Below, piece after piece: positions 1-7,830 of a stretch of DNA of 64,000 nt. A program made the translations under genes and the position numbers. The stretch comes from an uncultured Clostridia bacterium (GTDB taxonomy: Bacteria; Bacillota; Clostridia; Christensenellales; UBA1242). The notes beneath the pieces are model-generated. The model did no database searches. It saw nothing but the letters and a program-made list of their open reading frames with translations, and was not told the origin of the DNA. Location of the stretch: contig CAKVHV010000001.1 of the NCBI GenBank assembly GCA_934754475.1, positions 310,001-374,000 on the forward strand, read 5' to 3'. Within the stretch, counting starts at the first letter, position 1, and each line of letters opens with the position of its first letter.

Positions 1-2
1 AA

Positions 3-119
3 ATATTTGAAGTAAATATAGATAGTGCTGAGATGAAACGAAGAAGAGAATCTGATGCTCAAGCGTTTGATAATATCACAAATAAATTTTTGGAGAGATT
101 CCATGCATCCAGTAATTAA
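3..119 (+). CDS. C-terminal end of an element protein (partial)
   Basis: An open frame enters from the left edge and stops with TAA at 117-119, giving 38 residues rich in charged residues (an Arg/Lys patch followed by a probable helix). The next small gene starts inside it with a Shine-Dalgarno GGAG, as in translationally coupled phage genes. The family cannot be recognised from this fragment. Confidence 0.5.
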   Translation: MFEVNIDSAEMKRRRESDAQAFDNITNKFLERFHASSN

Positions 120-231
120 AACATTAGGTTGGATATTTGCCACCGTAGGTGGTTCTTATCTAATCGTAACAATAATTAGATTAATAAAATCCAAGAGGAA
201 GAGAATTCATGATGATAAACCTAAGAATTAA
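103..231 (+). CDS. Small single-TM protein (42 aa), coat- or holin-like
   Basis: This 42-codon ORF has ATG at 103 preceded by GGAG at 92-95 and overlaps both neighbours. The protein has a short N-terminus, one hydrophobic segment (about residues 8-27) and a strongly basic tail (KSKRKR, about residues 30-35). That layout fits a filamentous-phage coat or minor virion protein, whose basic tail contacts DNA, but it would also fit a small holin or assembly factor. The position at the head of a coat-like gene cluster favours the virion reading. No homologue is recognised, so the function is inferred from architecture only. Confidence 0.5.
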   Translation: MHPVIKTLGWIFATVGGSYLIVTIIRLIKSKRKRIHDDKPKN

Positions 232-421
232 CTTTGGAGATTGCAAAGTAACAAATAACAAAAGATTACATATAAATATGAATTTAAAGTCTCCAGCAAA
301 ATATGTTGTAGAAACTAATCTGTATAAATACTATTTTGACGATTACAAGGAATTTGTAAATAAGTTTATTGCGCTTACAAAGCTAGGAATAGATTGCACA
401 TGCAAAACACTATTTAATTAA
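209..421 (+). CDS. Small soluble hypothetical protein (70 aa)
   Basis: ATG at 209 follows a purine-rich RBS (AGAGGAAG) and overlaps the preceding 42-aa gene by 23 bp in another frame. The 70-aa product has no hydrophobic segment. It is basic at the start and mixed later, with aromatic residues (YKYYFDDY) in the middle and two Cys near the C-terminus (CTC). Its small size and place before the coat-like genes would suit a ssDNA-binding protein as in other filamentous phages, but no fold signature is visible. It is followed by a gene-free structured region of about 300 bp. Confidence 0.55.
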   Translation: MMINLRINFGDCKVTNNKRLHINMNLKSPAKYVVETNLYKYYFDDYKEFVNKFIALTKLGIDCTCKTLFN

Positions 422-432
422 AATTTTATCTT

Positions 433-534
433 GGCATGGGTTAGATACAAAAACTTTTTTGTAATTTCATATTATCCTTTGTTTTTACTTATAACAAGTC
501 AGATATTATTCCATGCCATAATATCTAACTTGTT
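433..534 (+). ncRNA. Long hairpin with loop complementary to an upstream segment (candidate pseudoknot or packaging signal)
   Basis: Positions 493-509 pair with 518-534 (16 bp, one C/A mismatch at 500/527). The 8-nt loop TCCATGCC (510-517) is complementary to GGCATGGG at 433-440, with one G-U. A small hairpin at 446-463 (TACAAA/TTTGTA) lies between. Together they could form a pseudoknot in RNA or ssDNA. In filamentous phages the packaging signal is an imperfect hairpin in a non-coding region, so that is one option; an untranslated regulatory RNA is another. No protein gene is supported here. Confidence 0.5.
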
Positions 535-539
535 TACAT

Positions 540-585
540 GCTGGCCTATTGTAGTTAAAAGTGAGTTCGAGTCTCATAGCCAGCC
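540..585 (+). ncRNA. tRNA-like minihelix (acceptor plus T-arm, no anticodon arm)
   Basis: GCTGGC (540-545) pairs with GCCAGC (579-584). A canonical T-arm lies inside: GTGAG, loop TTCGAGT, CTCAT (561-577). Between acceptor and T-arm there are only 14-15 nt, which can form a 3-bp hairpin (546-554), so a normal D-arm and anticodon arm are absent. No CCA is encoded. It may be a degenerate tRNA, a tRNA-mimicking processing signal or a packaging structure. Confidence 0.45.
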
Positions 586-606
586 TTTCAAACTTTTTTC
601 CATTTT

Positions 607-624
607 GGAGTACTTATGTACTCC
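607..624 (+). other. Perfect 7-bp hairpin between two tRNA-like structures
   Basis: GGAGTAC (607-613) and GTACTCC (618-624) form a perfect stem with a TTAT loop. No U-tract follows, so it is not a standard terminator. It separates the two tRNA-like structures and may be a spacer stem or part of a larger folded RNA or ssDNA signal. Confidence 0.5.
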
Positions 625-630
625 GTCTAT

Positions 631-696
631 GCGGAACATGGTGATAATTTGTAAAAGTAAACAAATTATGTAAGTTCAATTCTTGCTTCCGTTCCA
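631..696 (+). ncRNA. tRNA-like structure with encoded CCA, lacking a D-arm
   Basis: GCGGAA (631-636) pairs with TTCCGT (687-692, one G-U), followed by T and CCA (694-696). A T-arm GTAAG, loop TTCAATT, CTTGC fits at 670-686. A 6-bp stem AATTTG/CAAATT (646-651/662-667) takes the place of the anticodon arm, but its loop is 10 nt instead of 7, and there is no D-stem. It is therefore either a highly derived or decayed tRNA or a tRNA mimic. The coat-like gene RBS starts about 14 nt downstream. Confidence 0.45.
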
Positions 697-720
697 TTAT
701 TAAAATATAGGGGGTTAGAT

Positions 721-930
721 ATGTTTAAAACTGGTGGAAATATATTTACTAGAGTAGTTGTTTCGATATTTTCGATTTTAATTACTTTGGCATTGCTATT
801 TGTTGTTGCTGTACTTATATATTGTGCTGTCAAAGGTATAACTTTTTCTGTTGGATTTAAAGAAGTACTCGGGTTTTTAATTCCTAATGCTGTAAATTCA
901 ACTAAATCAAAAATAAATGTATGGAGATAA
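721..930 (+). CDS. Small membrane protein (69 aa), candidate coat protein
   Basis: ATG at 721 is preceded by a strong GGGGG purine tract (710-714). The product has an N-terminal basic/amphipathic start, a long hydrophobic stretch (about residues 11-38) that could be one long or two short TM helices, and a basic C-terminus. Small membrane proteins of this size next to a Zot-like ATPase are typical inovirus coat or minor virion proteins. The stop at 928-930 lies just before the ATG of the next gene, whose RBS is inside this ORF, so the two are coupled. No family is recognised. Confidence 0.6.
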   Translation: MFKTGGNIFTRVVVSIFSILITLALLFVVAVLIYCAVKGITFSVGFKEVLGFLIPNAVNSTKSKINVWR

Positions 931-934
931 AATT

Positions 935-2761
935 ATGTCAAAAAAATTTATAGCAGGTCTTGCTTTGGGGCTAGGTATTCCAGCGGTTGCTGGTGGAATA
1001 GTATTGGGAGTACCAAGTATTCGAGAACGAATTATTCCTAAGGCAGATAACACTCAATATGTAAAACAAATCGAAGAATTAGAAAAGACCAATTCTTCTT
1101 ATAAATCTGAAAATGATAAACTTAAGCAAGAGAATAATACATTAAAACAAGATAATGTAACTTTTGCTGGTAGAATACAAAATCTAAACGCTGAACTTAT
1201 AACAGCAAATAATACGATTAAATCTAAAGATGAATCAATTACATCTAAAGAAAAAGAAATTGCTACTTTAACATCAGATAAAGAAAAATTGCAAGCAGAT
1301 TTAGATAAATATAAAGAACTTGCCGGTTCTGATGTAAATTACATTGAACTTGTAAATACATTGCAGACACAATTGACTGAAAAAACATCTGCTCTAACAA
1401 CTGCTACTGCAGAACTGGAGCAATTGCGTACAGACAAAGAAACTCTTACTGCAAGAGTAACTGAGCTTGAGACTGAGCGTGATCAACTCATTGAAGAGTT
1501 GGCTAATTATAGGTCAATGGATAACATAGACAAGCTTAAAGTAGAAAACTTTAATGGTCGTTGGTATGAAGAAGGAACTTTTAAGTCATATTACACAATT
1601 GAAAATGGCGTAGCTACTTTTAATGCCAATGAAGATAAAGGATTGCTTAATAATATCTATGGACAGATGTATATTATGATGAACACTTCTGGCGGAAAAC
1701 CGGTCACTTTAAGTGATGACGGAACATATTTTACCACCGAAGATGGCACTAAATATTCAAAGTTTTATACAAATACAATTCGTTCTGTAACACCAAACTA
1801 TTCATTTGCTGGTACTTATTCAAAGGATACTACAACGATTAAAATCAATGCAGACAACACCACAAGTTTAACAGATTCAACTGGTACATATACTGGAGCG
1901 TATGTAGTTACAGCTAAAGAAAAGAATATTGGCGGAAATATAACTATTATTAATACAATAATTGCAACTTACCAAATAAACGATGAGTCGGTAGAAAAAG
2001 TATACACAGTAACATCAAGTGATAATAATTTGGTTGACTTAGATAATTGTTGTTTTAGTAAAATTTCTTTTGATTCAATAATTCCAAATTCCGATACTTT
2101 TACATTGCCTGATAAATATATTAAATTTGTATTCAAAAATTTAAACAAAAGTAAGCAATTTATCTTTTCTTTAGTTGGTTCGTCTTCTTCTTCTGTTTCT
2201 TCTTATGTTGTTAATGGTAAATCTGTTAGTTATAGTCGAAATAGCACTGCTTCTTTTTGGACAGCAAATTTTTCGTTTGATAGTTCAACTTCTTTTATTG
2301 AATTTTATGTGTATGGTTTTCATTCTATTATAAATAGTTTAAATTTTAGTTATTTTAGTCCTTCTTTTGCTTTAGTTGATGTTGACTATGTTGGTTATAC
2401 GGTTGATGACTTGACACCTATAGGGCTTATAAAGGAATTTTATTTTGCCAATCATGGCTATTCTCAATTTTCTACAGATTGTCAAACAGTTTCAGATTAT
2501 ATAGTTGGAACATACACAAACGAAGAAAATACTGTTACTTTAACATCAGAAACAGCAACAGTAAATAATATTACAGCCACTTCTTATGATGTTATAGCTA
2601 AAACTGACGGTGTAGATATATATCAAACCGTGACTATTAAGTATACTACAACAGTGGATGAAGTAGAAACAACACATACACTTGTTTTGGAGTTAAAGAA
2701 CAAAGTACTACTTAGTTCTTTACTAGATAATACAGAAATTGCTTTGACAAAAAGCAATTGA
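935..2761 (+). CDS. Membrane-anchored coiled-coil protein, candidate virion tip/adsorption protein
   Basis: The start is taken at ATG 935 (RBS GGAGAT at 921-926) rather than the in-frame ATG at 917. The 608-aa protein has an N-terminal TM segment (about residues 5-27), a long heptad-rich coiled coil (about 40-190), then beta-rich, Ser/Thr/Asn-rich domains. Two segments resemble each other (GTYSKDTTTIKIN near 290 and GTYTNEENTVTL near 530), suggesting duplicated beta modules around an inserted piece. Known: filamentous phages anchor pIII-like tip proteins by one TM helix. Inferred role: receptor binding or virion end. The stretch 2,140-2,400 is strikingly T-rich compared with its A-rich flanks. 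Confidence 0.65.
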   Translation: MSKKFIAGLALGLGIPAVAGGIVLGVPSIRERIIPKADNTQYVKQIEELEKTNSSYKSENDKLKQENNTLKQDNVTFAGRIQNLNAELITANNTIKSKDESITSKEKEIATLTSDKEKLQADLDKYKELAGSDVNYIELVNTLQTQLTEKTSALTTATAELEQLRTDKETLTARVTELETERDQLIEELANYRSMDNIDKLKVENFNGRWYEEGTFKSYYTIENGVATFNANEDKGLLNNIYGQMYIMMNTSGGKPVTLSDDGTYFTTEDGTKYSKFYTNTIRSVTPNYSFAGTYSKDTTTIKINADNTTSLTDSTGTYTGAYVVTAKEKNIGGNITIINTIIATYQINDESVEKVYTVTSSDNNLVDLDNCCFSKISFDSIIPNSDTFTLPDKYIKFVFKNLNKSKQFIFSLVGSSSSSVSSYVVNGKSVSYSRNSTASFWTANFSFDSSTSFIEFYVYGFHSIINSLNFSYFSPSFALVDVDYVGYTVDDLTPIGLIKEFYFANHGYSQFSTDCQTVSDYIVGTYTNEENTVTLTSETATVNNITATSYDVIAKTDGVDIYQTVTIKYTTTVDEVETTHTLVLELKNKVLLSSLLDNTEIALTKSN

Positions 2762-2896
2762 TAAAAATCAAAACTAGAAGAGATTACTTGCAAAGTAATC
2801 GTTATAACTAAATATATGTGTAAGCCTGGCATAACATTGCTAGCACAAAATTAATACTTAAAGTTAATTAAAAAATAAACTTAAAAAGGAGTTTCT

Positions 2897-3082
2897 ATGA
2901 GTTATACAAGCATCAAACTTAGTGGCTGGATTAAGTTGCTAATTGCAATTCTGATTATTGCTTTGATAGTAGCAACACTAATAATTCTAGCTAATAAAAT
3001 ACCGCAAGTAAATACATTTTTTGTAAACATTTGGACATGGATAAAGGATTTATTTACTGGCAAATTATTTAAGAAAAAATAA
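2897..3082 (+). CDS. Small single-TM protein (61 aa), candidate major coat protein
   Basis: ATG at 2,897 follows AAAAAGGAG. The protein has one strong TM helix (about residues 12-32), then an amphipathic aromatic segment (FFVNIWTWIKDLF) and a Lys-rich end (KLFKKK). Size, single TM helix and a basic tail match the major coat protein plan of inoviruses, although the usual N-terminal signal peptide and acidic periplasmic arm are not obvious. A holin is an alternative. It lies 13 bp before the next gene in the same transcription unit. Confidence 0.6.
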   Translation: MSYTSIKLSGWIKLLIAILIIALIVATLIILANKIPQVNTFFVNIWTWIKDLFTGKLFKKK

Positions 3083-3094
3083 CGGTGGTGTTAT

Positions 3095-4306
3095 ATGGAA
3101 AATAAAAAAATTAGAACTATAAATATTATAGTTATTATTCTTACTGTTATTATGAGTTTTCCAATTGTTTATAATTTATTTTTACAGTTTTATACATTAA
3201 AAAAATTGCCAACATTAGTTACATCGACATATGTAACAACAGTTGAAAATTCCCATACTGGAGAAAAACTAACAGCTATTGAAGCTAATTATTATCAGAA
3301 CTACAATGGTAAAGGTAAAGAAATTGTTGAATTGTTATTTAATGTTTATTCAGGTATAGATAAACAAGCTATTTATTCTCGTGGCTTTCAATTAATAATT
3401 GGAAAAGATAAAAATCAATTGTTTTACTATGATAAATATGACGGTGTTTCATTTGAAACTGGACACGAATACATTTGGGGTGATCCATTAATAGTAGATA
3501 TTAATGGGACTACATATGCCGTACGAATGGACGGTAAATATAAGCAGAAACATGTTGAAGATAGAGTTGGTTCAATAATGACTAAAGGTATTTTTGGTTT
3601 GCCTGTTGTTCTTTTTGATATTGTTAAAAATGGATTTACAAAAACTTATTATACTGATGAAAATTATACAATTGACCAATTGTTACTAAAAATAAAATCG
3701 ATTATAAAATCGTCAAGCAATGGAACTGGAGATAGCGTTATTCCTCTTATCGATTTGGGAGATTTCTTGCATGTATATGAGATAAATGATGGAGTAATTA
3801 GTGATACAGCTGTTGGAGAAAATACACTACAAAATAGTTATTTTACAATGAAAACTCATTATGATAAGCGTGGTATAGTTTGGGCAAAACAATCCATGTT
3901 CAATTCAGTTGCTAATGACAGCAATTATAATGTTTCAGGACTTCTTGCTGATGTAGATTATTGGCAGGTTACAAGCACATTAACATTAACTCAGGATGAT
4001 TTTGTTGCTCGAAATACTGACAAAGGCAATTATTATTCTTTGTCTGTGGCTAAACTTACTGAGCTTAAAAATTATGATAATTTGGAGATAAATATTGTAT
4101 TCGATATAGACAAAATTAAGGATACAGTTTTAGGCTTAGACTATTATTCTTTAATAGGAATTAAAGCAAAATCCTTGTTTGTTAAAGGAACTAAAACTCA
4201 AAACTTTGAGTTGCTTGAGAATAGTCTAAAAGATACAAATATAAAAAATATTAGTTCTTCGAACTGCATTACTATTTTAAATAATAATTCGGGGGTGGAA
4301 CTATGA
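3095..4306 (+). CDS. N-terminally anchored element protein (403 aa), putative minor virion protein
   Basis: ATG at 3,095 is preceded by a weak GGTGG site. One N-terminal TM helix (about residues 7-29) is followed by a long, predicted extracytoplasmic, beta-rich region with many Asn/Tyr residues and no Cys until near the C-terminus. No known domain is recognised. It overlaps the next gene by 4 bp (ATGA), so the two are translationally coupled. In inovirus gene order a large protein after the coat gene is often pIII-like, but here two other long proteins compete for that role. Confidence 0.6.
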   Translation: MENKKIRTINIIVIILTVIMSFPIVYNLFLQFYTLKKLPTLVTSTYVTTVENSHTGEKLTAIEANYYQNYNGKGKEIVELLFNVYSGIDKQAIYSRGFQLIIGKDKNQLFYYDKYDGVSFETGHEYIWGDPLIVDINGTTYAVRMDGKYKQKHVEDRVGSIMTKGIFGLPVVLFDIVKNGFTKTYYTDENYTIDQLLLKIKSIIKSSSNGTGDSVIPLIDLGDFLHVYEINDGVISDTAVGENTLQNSYFTMKTHYDKRGIVWAKQSMFNSVANDSNYNVSGLLADVDYWQVTSTLTLTQDDFVARNTDKGNYYSLSVAKLTELKNYDNLEINIVFDIDKIKDTVLGLDYYSLIGIKAKSLFVKGTKTQNFELLENSLKDTNIKNISSSNCITILNNNSGVEL

Positions 4307-4932
4307 TAAACAAATTATTAGATATATCTACAGTTTTTAAATCGATTGGTAAGATTATTGGTCTAGCGTTGGTTGGTGTTGTAGTAATAATTTTACTTGT
4401 GTTACTTTTAAGGTTTAAAGAAACTAGAAAGTTGACTCTTTATGCTTTGGCTGTAGTAATTATAACCTTTGGAATTATATCATGTGTAAATATCAAAAGC
4501 ACTTTTGATACTAAGTCCAAAGAGATTGGAAATGCGTTTCATTTAGAGCAAAAATACGATTATAACATTATTGCAGAATTTGATTTTGGAACTATCGAAT
4601 TTGATTCTGATGACAATGTTAATTACAAGAATATTAAGTCAGAGAGTGCTCGCACTTTTAATGGCGTAGACAAAGATTACATAATGTTGTTTAATGGTGA
4701 ACCTGCAGACATAAACAATGTATCTGCAGGGAAAATGGATAGTACTTTTAAATTTACCTTTTACGATACTGAAGAAAAAGTATTATCTATTGCTGAAGTT
4801 AGAATTGTTATAGAATTTTTAGCTAAAGAAACTAGGATAACAACAACTATGAAAAATACAAATAGTAGCGTTTCATATATGGATAGTTATATGGAAATCA
4901 ACGGTTGTATTATTAAAATTATTGGGAGATAA
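4303..4932 (+). CDS. Two-TM membrane protein (209 aa), possible virion/assembly protein
   Basis: This gene overlaps the previous one by 4 bp and is preceded by GGGGGTGG. Two hydrophobic helices (about residues 16-37 and 46-64) are followed by a roughly 140-residue hydrophilic domain that is likely outside the membrane. It is larger than a pVI-like protein of filamentous phages but has a similar position, between the putative anchor proteins and the assembly ATPase. The C-terminal domain has no recognisable motif. Function unknown. Confidence 0.55.
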   Translation: MINKLLDISTVFKSIGKIIGLALVGVVVIILLVLLLRFKETRKLTLYALAVVIITFGIISCVNIKSTFDTKSKEIGNAFHLEQKYDYNIIAEFDFGTIEFDSDDNVNYKNIKSESARTFNGVDKDYIMLFNGEPADINNVSAGKMDSTFKFTFYDTEEKVLSIAEVRIVIEFLAKETRITTTMKNTNSSVSYMDSYMEINGCIIKIIGR

Positions 4933-4935
4933 ATT

Positions 4936-7254
4936 ATGTCAAAGAAAGCAAGAATTATTTTAGCTTCCGTTTCAATTGTTTTGGTACTGGTAATTGGTAT
5001 TTTAATATATATATTTTTCCCTGCTATCAAAGGTAGTATAACTGGGAAAGGTTATTTGACTCCAGAGCAAGGTCAAGAAATGTATGATAAAGGTTACGCT
5101 GACGGTTCTAAAAATGAAACTGAACTAAAAACAAAGATAAATTATTATATGACTTTGGTAGATAATTTGCAAAAAGATAAAACTAAATTGCAAAGTTTAG
5201 TTGACGCAAATAATAATACCATTGCTCTTAATGATAAAAAAATTGCTGAGTTGGAGTCAAAACTTCAATCTAGCAATTTGACAATAGAAGATTACAAATC
5301 TCAATTAGAATCTTCTGAGAAAAACAATCAAGAATTGCAAGCAAAATATGATTACGAAGTTTCTAACAACGCAAATCTTAAGATTGAAGTTACACGCTTG
5401 CGTCAAGAAAAATTGGAACTTCAATTGAATTTAACTAATGCTCAAAATAGGATTGCTGAGCTTAATCAAACAGTTTTAGGTTATGAAAACTTTATTCAAG
5501 GACTTATTGCTGAAAACCAAGTGGTAGCAAAGTTCTATTATGACAATAGTCTTTATTCTGTAATGGTTCTCCAAAAGGGAGACAAGGCAAATGTAGCAAA
5601 TCCAACGGATACTACTTACAAGAAGTTCTTAGGTTGGATGATAAACAATCAGCTTGTAGATGTTCCTAATTATCCAATTAATGAGAACACAACATTTGTT
5701 GCAAAAATCAATACATTTTATGATGTAAAATTCGTTGTAGACAACGACCAATATGATACAGATATTGTTGTTGACGGTGGATATTCAAAGACTCCTACAA
5801 GCCCAACAAAAGCCGGCTATGTGTTTGACGGTTGGATGATAGACAATGTTGTTTACGATATTAATACTTATCCAATAACCCAAAACACTGTTTTCACAGC
5901 AAAATTTGTAAAATTAAATACAGTTAAGTTTAGTTATAAAGACAACATAATTGGTACGCAAACAGTTAGAAATAACGAATATGCAACAGAAGTAACACCT
6001 GAAGTTGACCAATATGTTCAATTTAATTATTGGATGGTTAATGGTATCAGAGTAGATATTTCAACATATCCAGTAACATCTGATGTTGTTTTTGTAGCAA
6101 ATATTACACTTAAATACGATGTTAAATTCATGTACGAAAATAGCGAATATGCAAAACAAATTGTTTTAAGTGGAGATTGTCCAAGCTCTGTAACTCCAGC
6201 AAACACAACTTACAAGATATTCAAAGGTTGGTCATTGGATAAGAAAACAGTTATCGATGTAACTAAACAAGAAATTACAAAGGCAACCACTTTTTATGCT
6301 GTTATCGAGTATTACTTCAGCGTAAAGTTCAAAATAGATGATTCTACTTTGTTTGGTGCCCCACAAGTAATTGTTAATGGCGGTTATGCAACTATTCCAG
6401 CATCAAGCCCAACAAAGGCTGGTTATGAATTCGATTATTGGACTATAGACAAAGAAAATGAAGTAAATGTAACTACAACCAAGATTACATCAGATACGGT
6501 TTTCTATGCAAAATTTACTAAATTACATACTGTTAAATTCCAAGTTAAAGATAGTATTGTAAATACTCAGACTATTCGTAACAACGAATTTGCTGTTAAT
6601 CAAACAGTTACTAGTACAGACAGAGAGCAGTTTAATGGTTGGAAAGTTAATAATGTTTTAGTTGAAAATGTTTCCACTTATCCAATTACTGCTGATACAG
6701 TTTTTGTTGCAGATATTACATATAAGTCTCAAGTTCAATTCAAACTTGGTACTGAAATTGTAAAGACCGTATTTGTTCCTAATGGTACAAAAACAGTTGC
6801 TCCTAGCTCTTCGGATTATTCAGACTTTACAATTAATTATTGGACTACTGACGGCAAAACTGAAGTGAATGTATCATCAACAATAATATCTGAAGATACA
6901 GTGTTTATTGCAAAAGCAACAAGAATTGCTTATACATATAACTTTAAAAATACAAATAGTTCTGAAAAGAATAAGCAAACAAGTTGTATTAATTATATTT
7001 ATAACCTATCCAATGTTGCTGACTTTAATAAGTCGAACTTTAATGGTTTTAAGGTTGTAGGTACAATTAAAATTAATGGCAAGTCTTATGATGTTAACTC
7101 TGCTACAGGTTCAACAGTAACTGTTGGTGGCTATCAGATAATGTTTAGTGGTTCGTATTATGATTCGTTTAGTGTAACTGTTTATAATTTGAATGATATT
7201 GCGTTTGAATTGTCTGTTACTCTTACCCCAAAATACGGAATCGAAGGCTTGTAA
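4936..7254 (+). CDS. Coiled-coil adhesin-like protein with seven InlB/List_Bact-type repeats
   Basis: ATG at 4,936 has the RBS GGGAGAT. The 772-aa product has an N-terminal TM helix (about residues 8-29), a coiled coil (about 60-190), then seven beta-grasp-like repeats of roughly 65 aa (about 199-655), each ending in a motif like GWMIDNxxYDINTYPITxNTVFTAKF with W, YPIT and VFxAKF conserved. Known: these are Listeria-Bacteroides (InlB B-type) repeats of surface proteins. A unique C-terminal domain (about 660-772) ends it. Inference: a cell-surface or virion-tip adhesin with the same anchor/coil/beta plan as the 935-2,761 protein. Its stop codon abuts the first hammerhead ribozyme. Confidence 0.75.
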   Translation: MSKKARIILASVSIVLVLVIGILIYIFFPAIKGSITGKGYLTPEQGQEMYDKGYADGSKNETELKTKINYYMTLVDNLQKDKTKLQSLVDANNNTIALNDKKIAELESKLQSSNLTIEDYKSQLESSEKNNQELQAKYDYEVSNNANLKIEVTRLRQEKLELQLNLTNAQNRIAELNQTVLGYENFIQGLIAENQVVAKFYYDNSLYSVMVLQKGDKANVANPTDTTYKKFLGWMINNQLVDVPNYPINENTTFVAKINTFYDVKFVVDNDQYDTDIVVDGGYSKTPTSPTKAGYVFDGWMIDNVVYDINTYPITQNTVFTAKFVKLNTVKFSYKDNIIGTQTVRNNEYATEVTPEVDQYVQFNYWMVNGIRVDISTYPVTSDVVFVANITLKYDVKFMYENSEYAKQIVLSGDCPSSVTPANTTYKIFKGWSLDKKTVIDVTKQEITKATTFYAVIEYYFSVKFKIDDSTLFGAPQVIVNGGYATIPASSPTKAGYEFDYWTIDKENEVNVTTTKITSDTVFYAKFTKLHTVKFQVKDSIVNTQTIRNNEFAVNQTVTSTDREQFNGWKVNNVLVENVSTYPITADTVFVADITYKSQVQFKLGTEIVKTVFVPNGTKTVAPSSSDYSDFTINYWTTDGKTEVNVSSTIISEDTVFIAKATRIAYTYNFKNTNSSEKNKQTSCINYIYNLSNVADFNKSNFNGFKVVGTIKINGKSYDVNSATGSTVTVGGYQIMFSGSYYDSFSVTVYNLNDIAFELSVTLTPKYGIEGL

Positions 7255-7332
7255 TTTTTCGAAACTAAATAGTAGTAAATTTTCTACTATTTAGTCTATT
7301 AAGGGTGTGCTCCTTAGTACTGATGAGATAGC
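7255..7332 (+). ncRNA. Hammerhead ribozyme (type II topology), copy 1
   Basis: All core bases are present in the right order. GAAA (7,261-7,264) leads into a 12-bp stem III (7,264-7,275 / 7,284-7,295) ending in GUC. Cleavage is expected after C7,296. Stem I is 7,297-7,304 / 7,312-7,319 (8 bp, one G-U, loop GTGTGCT), followed directly by CTGATGA (7,320-7,326). Stems I and III are closed and stem II is open, so the topology is type II. Its own stem II is weak: G-C, A-T, mismatch, A-T, G-U between 7,327-7,331 and 7,256-7,260. It sits just after the adhesin stop codon. Confidence 0.85.
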
Positions 7333-7434
7333 ATAAAGTTTCTATTTATCAGATAAACAATTTATTAATTGTCCGGAAAATTAGTTTGTTGTTTATATGT
7401 ACAAAAAAAATAAATCATTAAAAGGAATAAATAT

Positions 7435-7806
7435 ATGGAAGATAAAGATTTAAGTATTATTGTAAAGTCAATAGATTATGGTCGAAACAAAAATAAATAT
7501 AGTGGTGTAGTAAGTTATAAAATGAATGTTACATTAGTTAACAATACTGTTATTTCTATGCCTGTAGATAAGTCGCATATTGACTATTTAAGAACTCTTC
7601 GTGAACTTAATAATGGTGTTGAACCAATAAAAAGTAAAAAATTGGTTCGTAGTGTTAATGCTGAAGGTAAAGAATATAATTGCGTTATAGTTACTTTGAT
7701 TAATGATGATGTTTTAAGATATGTTGAAATGTCGTTTAGTCATAGTAAAATTATTGACTTGTTGTATTCGTCTTTAGAGAAAAAACAAGTTGAAAATAAA
7801 AAATAA
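7435..7806 (+). CDS. Hypothetical protein (123 aa) inside the ribozyme-bracketed module
   Basis: ATG at 7,435 follows AAAAGGAATAA. The 123-aa product is soluble, beta-rich at the start (SIIVKSIDYG, YSGVVSYKMNVTLVN), then mixed alpha/beta, with no Cys cluster, TM helix or known motif; it ends in a Lys/Glu-rich tail. It is the first of two genes on the 830-nt RNA that the two flanking hammerhead ribozymes would release. Possible roles are ssDNA/RNA binding or regulation, but nothing in the sequence decides this. Confidence 0.55.
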   Translation: MEDKDLSIIVKSIDYGRNKNKYSGVVSYKMNVTLVNNTVISMPVDKSHIDYLRTLRELNNGVEPIKSKKLVRSVNAEGKEYNCVIVTLINDDVLRYVEMSFSHSKIIDLLYSSLEKKQVENKK

Positions 7807-7830
7807 AATTAAAGGTATTAAGGTGGAATT

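Noticed and set aside
431..673. 80-aa open frame on the plus strand
   Set aside because: It starts with TTG without an RBS and runs through the hairpin and tRNA-like structures; composition is not protein-like.
2130..2400. Diversity-generating retroelement variable region
   Set aside because: No reverse transcriptase and no matching template repeat were seen in the window.
3650..3665. CTGATGA core-like motif in the 403-aa gene (and another near 4,605)
   Set aside because: No flanking stem I, GAAA or stem III can be drawn; these are ordinary coding occurrences of the heptamer.
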